Assembly (NCBI RefSeq): GCF_009725235.1
Contig: NZ_WJFC01000123.1
Span: 1 to 37,438 of the forward strand
Length of the DNA stretch: 37,438 nucleotides
Reading direction: 5' to 3'
Source of the DNA: Scytonema sp. UIC 10036
Lineage (GTDB): Bacteria > Cyanobacteriota > Cyanobacteriia > Cyanobacteriales > Nostocaceae
The notes beneath the pieces were generated by a model. It saw only the letters and a list, made by a program, of their open reading frames with translations, searched no databases and was not told where the DNA came from. Shown here one piece after another: positions 7,462-15,997 of this stretch (positions within the stretch are counted from its first letter, which is position 1; every line of letters begins with the position of its first letter). Made by a program: the position numbers and the translations under genes.

Positions 7462-9531
7462 TTAAGCTCCCTGTTTAGCAGCGCGGCGTGCTAAAGACAT
7501 AACAGCAGGACGCCCTGTAGCGGTTAGTGAGAAACCCAATCCCAAACGAAAGATTTCAGGCATATAGTAATCGTCTTTTTCACGAATGACTACACCGTTA
7601 TCTTCTAATATCTTCATTTCTTCTACAGTGAGTCGTAGTTGATCTCGTGTGAAAGGAATTTTTCGCTCTTCTTCAAACAACTCCCTTAATTTAGTAAAAA
7701 CATCTTTCAAAGCAGTATTTTCTTGCTCGATTTCCTCAATTTTCTTAGTGCTGCATTCAGGCAAAGCAGCCCTAATAGCTGCAGGGATGAGAATGCGATC
7801 TGAATAGCGACGATCGTTAACAGATTCTTGAGCCGCTAAATGAAGAAGACGTACTAAGTCCCTGGATTGAATTTGTCCTCTAAAATCTGAAAGCGCTGCA
7901 ATTACAAATCTAGCAGAAGCAGCTTCTTTTGAGGTATCGGAACCTAGCTTTTTACCCCACAGAGGTATTAAAACTTGGGTCAGTTTTTCTTCCCTCATAT
8001 CTTGAAGTCTTTCAATATTAGTATTGAGTGGGATGTTTGATAGCGTAGCTACCCAAGCCACGAGTTTTAACGCCTCTTCTCTATTCCACTTTAAAGCATA
8101 AGGTTCGTAACGTGCGATCGCTTGAGCAGCATTTTGGCGTACAGCAGCCAGCACCATATCACGTCTAATGAAAATTATAATACCTAGAGGGCGACCGGGT
8201 TGTTGTCCAAGCCACTCTGGAACTTCCTGAATTAAAGCCCGAAGAGCCGTCTGTTGAGTTTCATCGCTTGCAAAGTTTTGGAACAGGTCTTCCAAACCAT
8301 CAATAATAACAAGCAGTCGCTGTTGAGTCTTTAGCAGATTTTCAGTCAATGCTCGACCAGCACCTTCTTTGTGAGGCTGAAATCCAACACCCCAAGCAAT
8401 GAGATCTAACCAGCGTTCTCGCCACTGACCTTCGTGAAGATTCAGAGGACAAAAATCTCCAATATGGTCGCGAAGACTTTGGATGCTTTGGGGATTATCA
8501 AAACCCAATGCCTGTGCTGTCTTTTTCTGAACTTCTCCTACCAATTGAATTGCGGGAGTTTCAAGGTTTTTCGATGCTAAAACAGGGCAAATGAAAGCGT
8601 TTATTTGGACTTGAGTTGCACACGCATCTTCTGCAAAAGTTTGCCAGTTCTCTCTGCGAATGATTTGTAAAAAAGTGTCAGTTTTTCCCGAACCTTTGGC
8701 TCCAACCACAACTGTTATTGGCACTTGGCGTCTGTGATCTGAAGCTAAGTGACGTAAAGGAATAGTAGCTAAAAAATCTTCCGCTTCTGCCGTTTCTGCA
8801 AACACCAATTTTTTAGTAATATCTCTAAGAGTTTCTCTTTGAGATTTTAATGTTGGAAGGCTTTCCTTAATAATAGTTTGATTCTGCTTTGCAGGTAATA
8901 AATCTAGCAATGGACGTACTGCATCTACAATACCTGAACGCTCAAGCCGAGTGTTTACCTCTTCCCACATTGAGGGTAACACAAGTAAATTTCTATCAAA
9001 TCCTGTAATTATTCTAAGAAGTTCTCGGTTGTCTCCTATAAAGAATTTAGCTGACTCAATTAGCCTTTTTTCCGGCTCAGATAATAAACTCTTATTTGGA
9101 TCGGGTAATAGCTCTGTATCTTGAACGTCTTTAGGAACCTGACTAATAATCAATGTTGGTAACGGATCGGTATCCCGTGTAGAAGGTGCTCGCTCTCCCA
9201 AAAGCTCCAGAAGTCTAATTGTTCCTGAAATAGATTGTCCGCTCAAAGTGGTAACAAAAATGCGATGAACTCGTGGATCTAAAAGAAGACCAGTAGAAAG
9301 TTCAGAAAGCCCCGCACGCAAATCTACTAATACAACATCTACACCTAAAGTTTTTCCAAGATTTGCGAGTATTTGTGTTAAGACAAACGGGTTTTCAGCA
9401 CCTTGAATGAGATGCTCGGGTCTAATTTCTAAAGAGGAAAATCTATTAGTTGAACGAAATGCAGGTAGGACGAAAATATTATCAATTAAGGCGCTTTGGA
9501 GGCGATCGGCAGTTGTTCCTTGGCAGGCAAC
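7462..9531 (-). pseudogene. P-loop NTPase with ParA/MinD-like N-terminal remnant, 5'-truncated
   Basis: The open frame runs from just after a TAA at 9534-9532 to the stop at 7462, but has no ATG or GTG start and the first TTG is at 9321. The first 100 or so residues (FVLPAFRS, then DVVLVDLRAGLSELSTGLLLDP) match the middle of ParA/MinD-like ATPases of the KGGVGR-variant type; the preceding P-loop segment is missing. A second, complete NTPase follows: Walker A GAKGSGKT (residues 207-214 counted from TTG 9321) and Walker B LLVIIDGLEDLF (about 336-347). A winged-helix-like C-terminus (LTVEEMKILEDNGVVIREKDDYYMPEIF) ends the protein. This architecture resembles STAND-like signalling ATPases of cyanobacterial conflict genes. 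Upstream sequence is AT-rich non-coding, so the 5' end appears deleted; translation from TTG 9321 without a ribosome site cannot be excluded. Confidence 0.65.
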
Positions 9532-9783
9532 TTAGACATGAATTCTTGAATGTTTCTAAGTTTTATTAAGAGTTTGAGCGATAAATAATATATACTTACA
9601 ATCTGCTGTATATTAAGTAATTTAATATCAATTTAATGTATATAGGAATTTATAAATAATTTATGATAAGTTTTCAGTATTGTAGGGTTGGCAATGCTCA
9701 CATACTGCAAATATCGGCAATTTTCGACCCAAACTTTGTGTTTTTTACAATTCATATCAAATCCGTTTGTATCGGAATTATTC

Positions 9784-9829
9784 CTCTGTCCTCTCCCTCT
9801 GCGTCCTCTGCGTCCTCTGCGGTTTTTTA
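9784..9829. repeat. CTCTGCGTCCTCTGCGG dispersed repeat, copy 1
   Basis: Tandem 9-base units (TCCTCTGCG) ending in CGGTTTTTT. The same family appears at 27168-27206 and as both arms of a hairpin at 31937-31988. Confidence 0.75.
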
Positions 9830-9983
9830 ATCATTCAGATGCTACCGGATTTCATATCATGTTTGGATAAACACTTAAATATGATGCATGCGCTGAAGCG
9901 CAACTACGAACGAATTATTTGATAAGTTATTAACGAACACGGTATCAATATTTTACTGATACCTTGCTCAAATTTATCAATTT

Positions 9984-10008
9984 TAGGACTTACGCATAGA
10001 CCCCTTGA
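9984..10008. repeat. TAGGACTTACGCATAG dispersed repeat, copy 1
   Basis: TAGGACTTACGCATAGACCCCTT lies at the 3' end of the 702-residue gene; nearly the same sequence is at 13272-13296 and its core is at 22631-22643 in reverse orientation. Confidence 0.7.
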
Positions 10009-10010
10009 CA

Positions 10011-12119
10011 TTACTGCTCTTGGGTAGTTGCAGGTTGCTCAGTCGTGGGTTGCTCAGTCGTGGGTTCCTCAGTAGGGGTGGCTTCCGGTACTACCTCTGG
10101 TTCAATTTGTGGTGCGGGAGGATTGAGAAATTCTTCCCAAGCTCTAATCTGATCTCGTGCTGCACTATACGCAGAAGTCCCTCGCGGAATTAATCGCGCT
10201 GTCTCAATACCTCTAGCCATGTCAGATTCTCCTTGAGCACGAGCTATATCTAACAATTGCTGGCTCCATTGATCAACAGCTATACTGGCATCGCTCCATA
10301 ATGAGCTTCCTTCTGGCACTCTATTTGCTATCCGAATTGCTTGTGCCAATGCTTCCGGAGTCCCAACAAGTGCTGTTTCTCTTGCTCTCTTCCAATTTTC
10401 TCTGGCGCGGAGTTGACTTTGCCATTCATTTATGGATGCTTGTGCTTCTTGTGAAAGCGCCCTCCCTGGGCTAATTTGTCTTGCTGTTTCAATGGCTGAG
10501 GGTAAGTCGCCGCTGCTAGCAAGTGCTCTTGCTCTGTCTAGGTAGGGCTGATCTTCAGTCCGTTGAATTTTGTCCGTCCAAGTGACAATTTTTCTTCTGG
10601 CTTCTTGATAAAGCGCACGTCCTCTGCGAACTTGACTTGCTTCGGCGATCGCTGCTTGCAATGAATTCACGTCATCAAACAGGGCGATTTGATCGGCTCG
10701 ATCTAAGTAAGGTCTGTCTTCTATAATTTGTACTTGGGCAACCCAACGACCAATCTCTTGTCTTGCTTCCCGAGCGCGGGGATTGCTTGCAGGAATCAGT
10801 TGTGCTTCAGCTATAGCTGCTGATAGATCGCTTACTGTTCCTTGAGATGCTAGCGTTCTTGCTTTTTCCAAACGGCTCACATCTTCAATCTCTAATTGCC
10901 ATAGAGCAATCAATTTTTGTGCTTTTTCATACACGGGTCGAGAAATATCTATTTGCTGGGCTTGGGAAATTGCTGCTTCCAAACCTGACACCGTACCCGT
11001 CCAAGCGCTGTTTTGCGCTTCTGCGATCGCTATAAAATCCTCTACTTCTAACTTTAACCCTGTTACGGCTGGAACTTTCTGTACGAGTTCTATTGCTCCA
11101 TCTGCATCGCGCCGATCTAATTTTGTTTGTGCGATCGCTAGTATTTTGCGTCCAAATTCTGTCAGGGTTGCTTGAGCTTTCTGATAAACATAACTGTCTT
11201 TCTCAATAGATTGAGCCAGCTTAATCGCTTTGAGTATATTTTCTACCGAGCCACTCTCTGCTATCCCCCGAGCTTTTGCCAACTTATCACCATCTTCTCG
11301 CGCACTCACAATTAGACGGTTGAGTTGATCGTACTTAGTTGTTGACCAATACTTATTCTCTACTCGCAACAACTTAGCAGCTAGCATAAATGCTTGATGC
11401 CAATTTTGTTCCCGCAATTGAGCTTCTGAATTTTTATAGGTTTCTTCTGCTTTTGACCAAATTGTTTGCCATTTGGTAATTTGTTCTTCCACCACTTTAT
11501 AAGCGGAAACATCATTTGGTACTTTTCGCGCCGTTGCGATCGCGACTTCTAGCCTTCCTAACTGAAAATTTTGGTCAGCTAGTGCCAAGATATCTTTTGA
11601 CCAATCTTCCATGTAGCGATCGATTTCGCCTCGCAGTGGATGACTTGGCGGCAGTTGCCTCACAAGATCGATCGCTTGCAGAAGATCTTTGACTGTCTGT
11701 TTAGAAGCTGCCAACTGAGCGCAATGCAGCCGTACTGACGCACTTGCCAGTGGCCAGAAAATCGATGGACAGTTGGGCGCTGAGGGCAACTTTAACAGCA
11801 TTGCGGTTGCCATGAAAGCTATGGCACCGGGAACCATTGCTAATAATAACGTCCACAGCACCCAACTTTTTGTCCATTTTGGCAATTTTCCATAACCACT
11901 GGATGGAACTAGTTTGTCGGACTGACTATCTGAAAGCGAATTTTCCGACGAATTACTGTCTTTTGGGGGTTTCACAGACTTGGAGTTAGAACCAGTTGCT
12001 GGTACACCAGACGCGTCATCGCTGTTATATTGTTTCTTCGGGGATAATCCTGTCATATCATCTGACTCTCTTGCTCGACCCGGCAACCAACTTTCTGGCA
12101 TATCCCGCTCTGCTGTCAT
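10011..12119 (-). CDS. Membrane-anchored helical-repeat protein, conserved cyanobacterial hypothetical
   Basis: 702 residues. Residues 1-80 are polar and disordered (Ser/Asp/Asn-rich), followed by Trp-rich KWTKSWVLWTLLLAMVPGAIAFMATAMLLKL (about 82-112), a single transmembrane helix, and a short loop with two Cys. From about 130 to 660 there are eight or so alpha-helical repeats of 60-70 residues with the recurring pattern A-I-x-x-A-x-x-I-(P/S)-x-x-x-x-x-Y/A-x-x-A-x-x-x-I-x-x-W (for example AIETARQISPGRALSQEAQASINEW). The tail (665-702) is Pro/Glu/Thr-rich with repeated EQPTT. The topology suggests a cytosolic disordered N-terminus and a long helical domain on the other side of the membrane. 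It lies 151 bases downstream of hslO on the same strand. Function unknown; a scaffolding role is plausible but unsupported. Confidence 0.8.
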   Translation of the reverse strand: MTAERDMPESWLPGRARESDDMTGLSPKKQYNSDDASGVPATGSNSKSVKPPKDSNSSENSLSDSQSDKLVPSSGYGKLPKWTKSWVLWTLLLAMVPGAIAFMATAMLLKLPSAPNCPSIFWPLASASVRLHCAQLAASKQTVKDLLQAIDLVRQLPPSHPLRGEIDRYMEDWSKDILALADQNFQLGRLEVAIATARKVPNDVSAYKVVEEQITKWQTIWSKAEETYKNSEAQLREQNWHQAFMLAAKLLRVENKYWSTTKYDQLNRLIVSAREDGDKLAKARGIAESGSVENILKAIKLAQSIEKDSYVYQKAQATLTEFGRKILAIAQTKLDRRDADGAIELVQKVPAVTGLKLEVEDFIAIAEAQNSAWTGTVSGLEAAISQAQQIDISRPVYEKAQKLIALWQLEIEDVSRLEKARTLASQGTVSDLSAAIAEAQLIPASNPRAREARQEIGRWVAQVQIIEDRPYLDRADQIALFDDVNSLQAAIAEASQVRRGRALYQEARRKIVTWTDKIQRTEDQPYLDRARALASSGDLPSAIETARQISPGRALSQEAQASINEWQSQLRARENWKRARETALVGTPEALAQAIRIANRVPEGSSLWSDASIAVDQWSQQLLDIARAQGESDMARGIETARLIPRGTSAYSAARDQIRAWEEFLNPPAPQIEPEVVPEATPTEEPTTEQPTTEQPATTQEQ

Positions 12120-12270
12120 TGCTCACACCACAAGTAAACGAATAGCGACTGTTATAGCTCCAAACCTTTGCTGCTGCCATAGTAACTTTCTCACTATTGG
12201 AAAGTTCTACTATATCCCATTATCCACATATACCATGAATTTCCTACATTTAAAAGTACTTTTTTATACT

Positions 12271-13173
12271 TTATCTGCACGACGCTTCTGCTTGCAAGTC
12301 TACAATAAGTTGAGCCAAATCATCTCGACTTGCATTATACACCGTCCCGCAAAAATGACAAGTTGCTTCAGCACCATTATCTTTAACCATCATATCTTCC
12401 AGTTCTGCCTGTCCCAACATTTTCAGTGCTCCTAAGACACGGTCAAAAGAGCAACCGCAGTGGAAGCGCAGCATTTGTCTTTCGGGAAATATAACCAATC
12501 CCATATCTCCCAATAAGTCTTGAAAGATTTCTGTCAAAGACTTACCTGCTTGCAACAAAGGTGTAAACCCTCTTAAAGCAGCGACTCGTGACTCCAACTT
12601 TTCCACAAGAGCTTCATCTCTAGCTGCTTTAGGCAACACTTGTACTAGTAAACCGCCAGCCGCAGTGACGCCACTCGGTTCTACAAAAACACCCAACACA
12701 ACTGCTGAAGGTGTTTGTTCGGAAGTCATCAAATAATGAGCTACATCGTCGCCAATTTCACCAGAAACGAGTTCCACGGTGCTTGAGTAAGGATATCCAT
12801 ATCCAACATCGCGCACAACATAAAGAAAGCCCTTACCAACTGCACCGCCAACATCCAACTTACCTTTGCTATTTGGCGGTAGTTCCACATCCGGATTGTC
12901 TACATAACCACGTACCGTTCCATCTAGCCCTGCATCGATCAATATGCCACCCAAGGGTCCATCACCTTTCACTCGGACATTGACTCTTGAGCCAGAACGC
13001 TTCATACTAGAAGCCATTAAAAGACCGGCTGCCATAGTCCGACCCAGAGCTGCTGTTGCTACATAGGAAAGTTTGTGTTTCGCTCTTGCTTCTTCTGTCA
13101 AACGTGTGGTAATAGCGCCTACTGCACGAATGCCGCCATCAGCTGCTGTAGCGCGAATTAATTGATCGGCCAT
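12271..13173 (-). CDS. hslO: Hsp33 redox-regulated chaperone HslO
   Basis: 300 residues, standard for Hsp33. N-terminal MADQLIRATAADGGIRAVGA, the central GPLGGI and GYVDNPDVELPP segments, and the C-terminal zinc/redox switch C239-G-C241 and C272-H-F-C275 are all present. The reduced protein binds zinc through these four cysteines; oxidation releases zinc and activates the cytosolic holdase against unfolding clients. ATG 13173 is the only sensible start. It may be followed by the helical-repeat gene on the same strand. A short inverted repeat (GACCG…CGGTC, about 13204-13220) lies in its leader. Confidence 0.96.
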   Translation of the reverse strand: MADQLIRATAADGGIRAVGAITTRLTEEARAKHKLSYVATAALGRTMAAGLLMASSMKRSGSRVNVRVKGDGPLGGILIDAGLDGTVRGYVDNPDVELPPNSKGKLDVGGAVGKGFLYVVRDVGYGYPYSSTVELVSGEIGDDVAHYLMTSEQTPSAVVLGVFVEPSGVTAAGGLLVQVLPKAARDEALVEKLESRVAALRGFTPLLQAGKSLTEIFQDLLGDMGLVIFPERQMLRFHCGCSFDRVLGALKMLGQAELEDMMVKDNGAEATCHFCGTVYNASRDDLAQLIVDLQAEASCR

Positions 13174-13271
13174 GAAATGAAAACCTTACCAATAATGTTT
13201 GACCGACATACCCGGTCTTTGTTAAGCACGGGTAAAATCGTTACTTTAGTATAACAAAACTTAACTTAAAA

Positions 13272-13296
13272 TAGGACTTACGCATAGCCCCCTTTT
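13272..13296. repeat. TAGGACTTACGCATAG dispersed repeat, copy 2
   Basis: TAGGACTTACGCATAGCCCCCTTTT between divergent hslO and the SRPBCC-like gene; compare 9984-10008 and 22631-22643. Confidence 0.7.
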
Positions 13297-13400
13297 CAGG
13301 GATGATGCGGTTATGCAACGCGTGAAATCCCCAAAATATCGTTGGCTCATCTACAATTAGACAACGTAATTCGCAGTTACTAATAATGAATTTATAAAAA

Positions 13401-13784
13401 ATGTTAGGTAATTTTCAGAAAAGTCAACTACGGATAGAAATAGAAGCATCCGCGATCGCAATTCGTAACAGTATACTGCGTCCAGCAGAACTAGAAAAAT
13501 GGCTACCTCATAGTCGTTTTGCCTCTGGAATGCCAGAAGAGCTTAAATCTGGATTTGAGTTTGTTAGCCGTACCGGACTGATTGCGATTCACCATCATGT
13601 GGATGTGGTAGGTTCCGATTGCCTGCGCCTGATTCTAAGCCAAGGAATAGACGGGTTTCACGAATGGTACTGGGGAGACGGGTGGGTACAATCTCACATA
13701 GAAGGAGTCACACTATTACCCCTGTCCTTGGGGCAAACTTTGAGTTTGTTGAGTTTGCGTCAATTTTTAGGGGGTAGGGGGTAG
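13401..13784 (+). CDS. Small SRPBCC/polyketide-cyclase-like protein, 3' end formed by repeat
   Basis: 127 residues. The opening LRIEIEASAIAIRNSILRPAELEKWLPHSRF follows the SRPBCC (START-like) pattern in which a strand ending in IxAS is followed by a helix and a x-x-L-x-x-W-L element; later strands LIAIHHHVDVVGSDCLRLILSQGIDGFHEWYWGDGWVQSHIEGV fit the lipid-binding beta sheet. Function is unknown; related cyanobacterial proteins are annotated as hypothetical. The last four residues (GGRG) and the TAG stop are encoded by the STRR heptamer array that begins around 13768. It converges on htrA. The fold call is moderate; the gene call is good because the protein has a non-repetitive, balanced composition. 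Confidence 0.7.
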   Translation: MLGNFQKSQLRIEIEASAIAIRNSILRPAELEKWLPHSRFASGMPEELKSGFEFVSRTGLIAIHHHVDVVGSDCLRLILSQGIDGFHEWYWGDGWVQSHIEGVTLLPLSLGQTLSLLSLRQFLGGRG

Positions 13785-13991
13785 GGAGTAGGGGGTAGGG
13801 AGTAGGGTATCTCGCGGGTTCACCTCGATCCGGTCACCTCGTTCCCAGGCTCCGCCTGGGAATGCCTTACTTAGAGGCTCCGCCTCATTTAGTCTGCAAA
13901 CGAGGCAGAAGTCCACTGGAACTGCGTTACAAGGCTAAGCCTTGTAACGAGGAAGAAATTTCTCTTCCCTACCCCCTACTCCCTACTCCCT
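13768..13991. repeat. Composite repeat: STRR array, palindromic element copy 3, inverted STRR array
   Basis: Left: about five GGGGTAG/GGAGTAG heptamers (13768-13808). Centre: the CTCGTTCCCAGGC palindromic element (13835-13866), then AGGCTCCGCCT and TTACAAGGCTAAGCCTTGTAA hairpins (to 13951). Right: complementary CTACCCCCTACTCCC heptamers (13968-13990). The two STRR arms can pair, enclosing the element between the convergent SRPBCC-like and htrA genes, where it might end transcription from both sides. Confidence 0.85.
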
Positions 13992-15209
13992 CTACGTAGC
14001 ATCTTGCAATTGAGCGGTGCGTATCGAAACTTGCTGAGTTTGGTTGCCTCTTTGCACTTTCAACTGCAATGTTTGACCAACTCGACTATTTTCTACCACT
14101 TCCAGCAACTGTTCTCCCTTACTCACTCGCTGTTTATCAACTTCAACAATTACGTCTCCCGGACGAATGCCAGCAGCAGCAGCAGGAGAGTTTGGTACAA
14201 CACGAACTACGAAAATACCATTAATTTCTGGGATTTGCACCGGAGAATTAGGATCGGAGTTGATTCGCCTTGCCACTTCAGGGGTTAAATCCTGCATCTG
14301 TATGCCTATGAATGGGTGATCGACTTTTTCCCCTCGTTGCAGTTTGGCGGCAATAACTTTGGCTTTATCAATGGGAATAGCAAACCCGATACCCATAGCA
14401 TCGCCACGGATGGCTGTGTTGATACCAATCACTTCACCCAGACCATTGAGCAGAGGACCCCCAGAATTACCGGGGTTAATAGCTGCATCAGTTTGAATAA
14501 AATCCAAGCGCTTGTTACCAATTCCCACCTGAGCGCTAGAACGTCTGAGGGTACTAATAATACCTAATGTTACAGTATTATCTAATCCTAGGGGATTTCC
14601 TAATGCGATCGCCCAGTCTCCCACCTGTACGTTTGAGGAAGAACCCAAGGGAGCAACTGGTAAATCCCCACCAGCGTTGATTTTTACAACTGCCAAATCG
14701 GTGACTTCATCAGCACCCAGTACCTTTCCTTCAAAAGTGCGATCGTCTTTGAGGCGGACTGTTACCTTATCAGCCTTATCTACCACATGGGCATTAGTAA
14801 CAACTAAACCACTTTTATCAATAATAAAACCCGATCCTAAACCGCGCATTTGTTCTTGTGGCATTTGTCGTGGAAAGGAGTCCCCAAAAAATCGGCGGAA
14901 AAAGGGATCGTCAAAGAAGGGATCGGGAACGCGACGAGAAACAGTACGTTCGGTATCAATTCTCACAACTGCGTTCCCAACACGATTCACTGCGGCTGTC
15001 ACAAAGCTATTACCACCAATAGCAGTGGTTGTTGGTGAGGAGCGTTGAGCGAGGAGTTGTGGTGAATCAGCCGTTGGCGAAATGGGTGCTGGTTCTGCTT
15101 GGGAGGGTGACACGCGCAAAGTGCTAACAGTTAACACAACTCCCAAAACAATTGCTAACACGTGAGTAGTGAGTTGACGTATTGACCGAGGTAATTGGGA
15201 AAATCGCAT
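13992..15209 (-). CDS. HtrA/Deg family serine protease (HhoA-like), exported
   Basis: 405 residues from ATG 15209; AGG lies 8 bases upstream, and a GTG at 15215 would add two residues. Residues about 1-38 form a Sec signal or membrane anchor (THVLAIVLGVVLTVSTLRV…SQA). The trypsin-like domain has the triad H141 (VVTNAHVV), D171 (VTDLAVV) and S249 (NPGNSGGP). One PDZ domain follows (GIFVVRVVPNSPAAAAGIRPGDVI, about 320-395). An insert rich in Phe/Asp/Arg (PDPFFDDPFFRRFFGDSFP) precedes the protease core, as in the cyanobacterial HhoA/HhoB/HtrA group, which act in periplasm or thylakoid lumen quality control. The three paralogues cannot be told apart here. The stop TAG directly abuts an STRR array. 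Confidence 0.93.
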   Translation of the reverse strand: MRFSQLPRSIRQLTTHVLAIVLGVVLTVSTLRVSPSQAEPAPISPTADSPQLLAQRSSPTTTAIGGNSFVTAAVNRVGNAVVRIDTERTVSRRVPDPFFDDPFFRRFFGDSFPRQMPQEQMRGLGSGFIIDKSGLVVTNAHVVDKADKVTVRLKDDRTFEGKVLGADEVTDLAVVKINAGGDLPVAPLGSSSNVQVGDWAIALGNPLGLDNTVTLGIISTLRRSSAQVGIGNKRLDFIQTDAAINPGNSGGPLLNGLGEVIGINTAIRGDAMGIGFAIPIDKAKVIAAKLQRGEKVDHPFIGIQMQDLTPEVARRINSDPNSPVQIPEINGIFVVRVVPNSPAAAAGIRPGDVIVEVDKQRVSKGEQLLEVVENSRVGQTLQLKVQRGNQTQQVSIRTAQLQDAT

Positions 15210-15414
15210 AATCACAACCTATAGTTTTAATCTAAATTGTTGCTAGATGAGAAAATAGTCTCTATACCTATTTTTACAGTTTCATAACAATCACTGTCCA
15301 TTGACGGTTGTTTTCTGCTCTAAGTTTCCTCAACTTCCCTTCATACGCCTCATACCCATTTCTTTCCTCTAGGTTAGGATTTAATTGACTGGCTGCACTC
15401 TCTCAAGTAAAACC

Positions 15415-15816
15415 ATGAACGCATCGAATCGATTACCCAAACAATCCTTACCCCTGTCCCAACGGGAAGAGGATTTACTTTGTGACAATAACAATCAAGA
15501 AAATACACAACACCATCACGAGCACGAACATTCGGTTCATTCACACGTTCATAGTGAAGAGTCTTTGCGGCGAATTGTCAATCGGCTATCGCGTATAGAA
15601 GGACACATTCGGGGTATTAAGACAATGGTGCAGCAAAGTAGCCCGTGTCCTGATGTATTATTGCAAATTGCTGCTGTCAGAGGAGCTTTAGATCGAGTAG
15701 CGAGAATTGTTTTAGATGAGCATTTAACAGAATGTATTGGAAGAGCAGCAAAAGAGGGCAACATTGAAGATGAACTTGAACAACTTAAGGCGGCGTTAGA
15801 TCGATTTTTGCCTTAA
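15415..15816 (+). CDS. CsoR/RcnR-family metal sensor, InrS-like (nickel)
   Basis: 133 residues from ATG 15415. The four-helix CsoR/RcnR core starts at about residue 50 (LRRIVNRLSRIEGHIRGIKTMV) and carries the metal ligands C78, H103 and C107 (the x-C-H-C pattern of CsoR/InrS). The N-terminal extension has a His-rich segment between residues 33 and 46 (HHHEHEHSVHSHVH), as expected for a nickel-responsive InrS-type repressor whose N-terminal His completes the site. Such proteins are tetrameric DNA-binding repressors released by metal. No efflux gene lies next to it; neighbours are htrA (divergent) and a flavin monooxygenase. A copper (CsoR) role is possible. A palindromic repeat follows 20 bases after the stop. 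Confidence 0.85.
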   Translation: MNASNRLPKQSLPLSQREEDLLCDNNNQENTQHHHEHEHSVHSHVHSEESLRRIVNRLSRIEGHIRGIKTMVQQSSPCPDVLLQIAAVRGALDRVARIVLDEHLTECIGRAAKEGNIEDELEQLKAALDRFLP

Positions 15817-15836
15817 ACACGTGCTTTTATCTAGTA

Positions 15837-15901
15837 CACCTCGTTCCCAGCCTCAGGCTGGGAATGCTTACCGGGAGAGGCTCCGCCTCCTCTACTCTAC
15901 C
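15837..15901. repeat. Palindromic dispersed element, CTCGTTCCCAGGC family, copy 4
   Basis: CACCTCGTTCCCAGCCTCAGGCTGGGAATGC then GAGAGGCTCCGCCTCCTC; the first hairpin (CCCAGCCT/AGGCTGGG) shows compensating change relative to other copies (CCCAGGCT/AGCCTGGG), so base pairing is kept. Could serve as terminator of the InrS-like gene. Confidence 0.8.
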
Positions 15902-15997
15902 AGCATTGCTCTACAGAAACTCGCAGCCTGTATTATATGATAAAACCACCGATTGTGATGCTGCGTTGCTAGTCTAAAGATAGTCGCTTTTAAGGCA

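Larger units (their letters stand above)
9532..10010. other. Intergenic region with two dispersed repeats
   Basis: AT-rich from 9540 to 9680, with no trace of the missing P-loop gene start. Holds a CTCTGCG-type repeat at 9784-9829 and a TAGGACTTACGCATAG repeat at 9984-10008. No gene seen. Confidence 0.55.

Noticed and set aside
12711..12983. 90-codon plus-strand frame inside hslO
   Set aside because: His/Pro-rich antisense shadow of hslO.
13204..13220. GACCG…CGGTC inverted repeat in the hslO leader as a riboswitch or operator
   Set aside because: Only five base pairs; too weak to call.
14677..15048. 123-codon plus-strand frame inside htrA
   Set aside because: Antisense to a clearly functional protease; composition is typical of a shadow frame.
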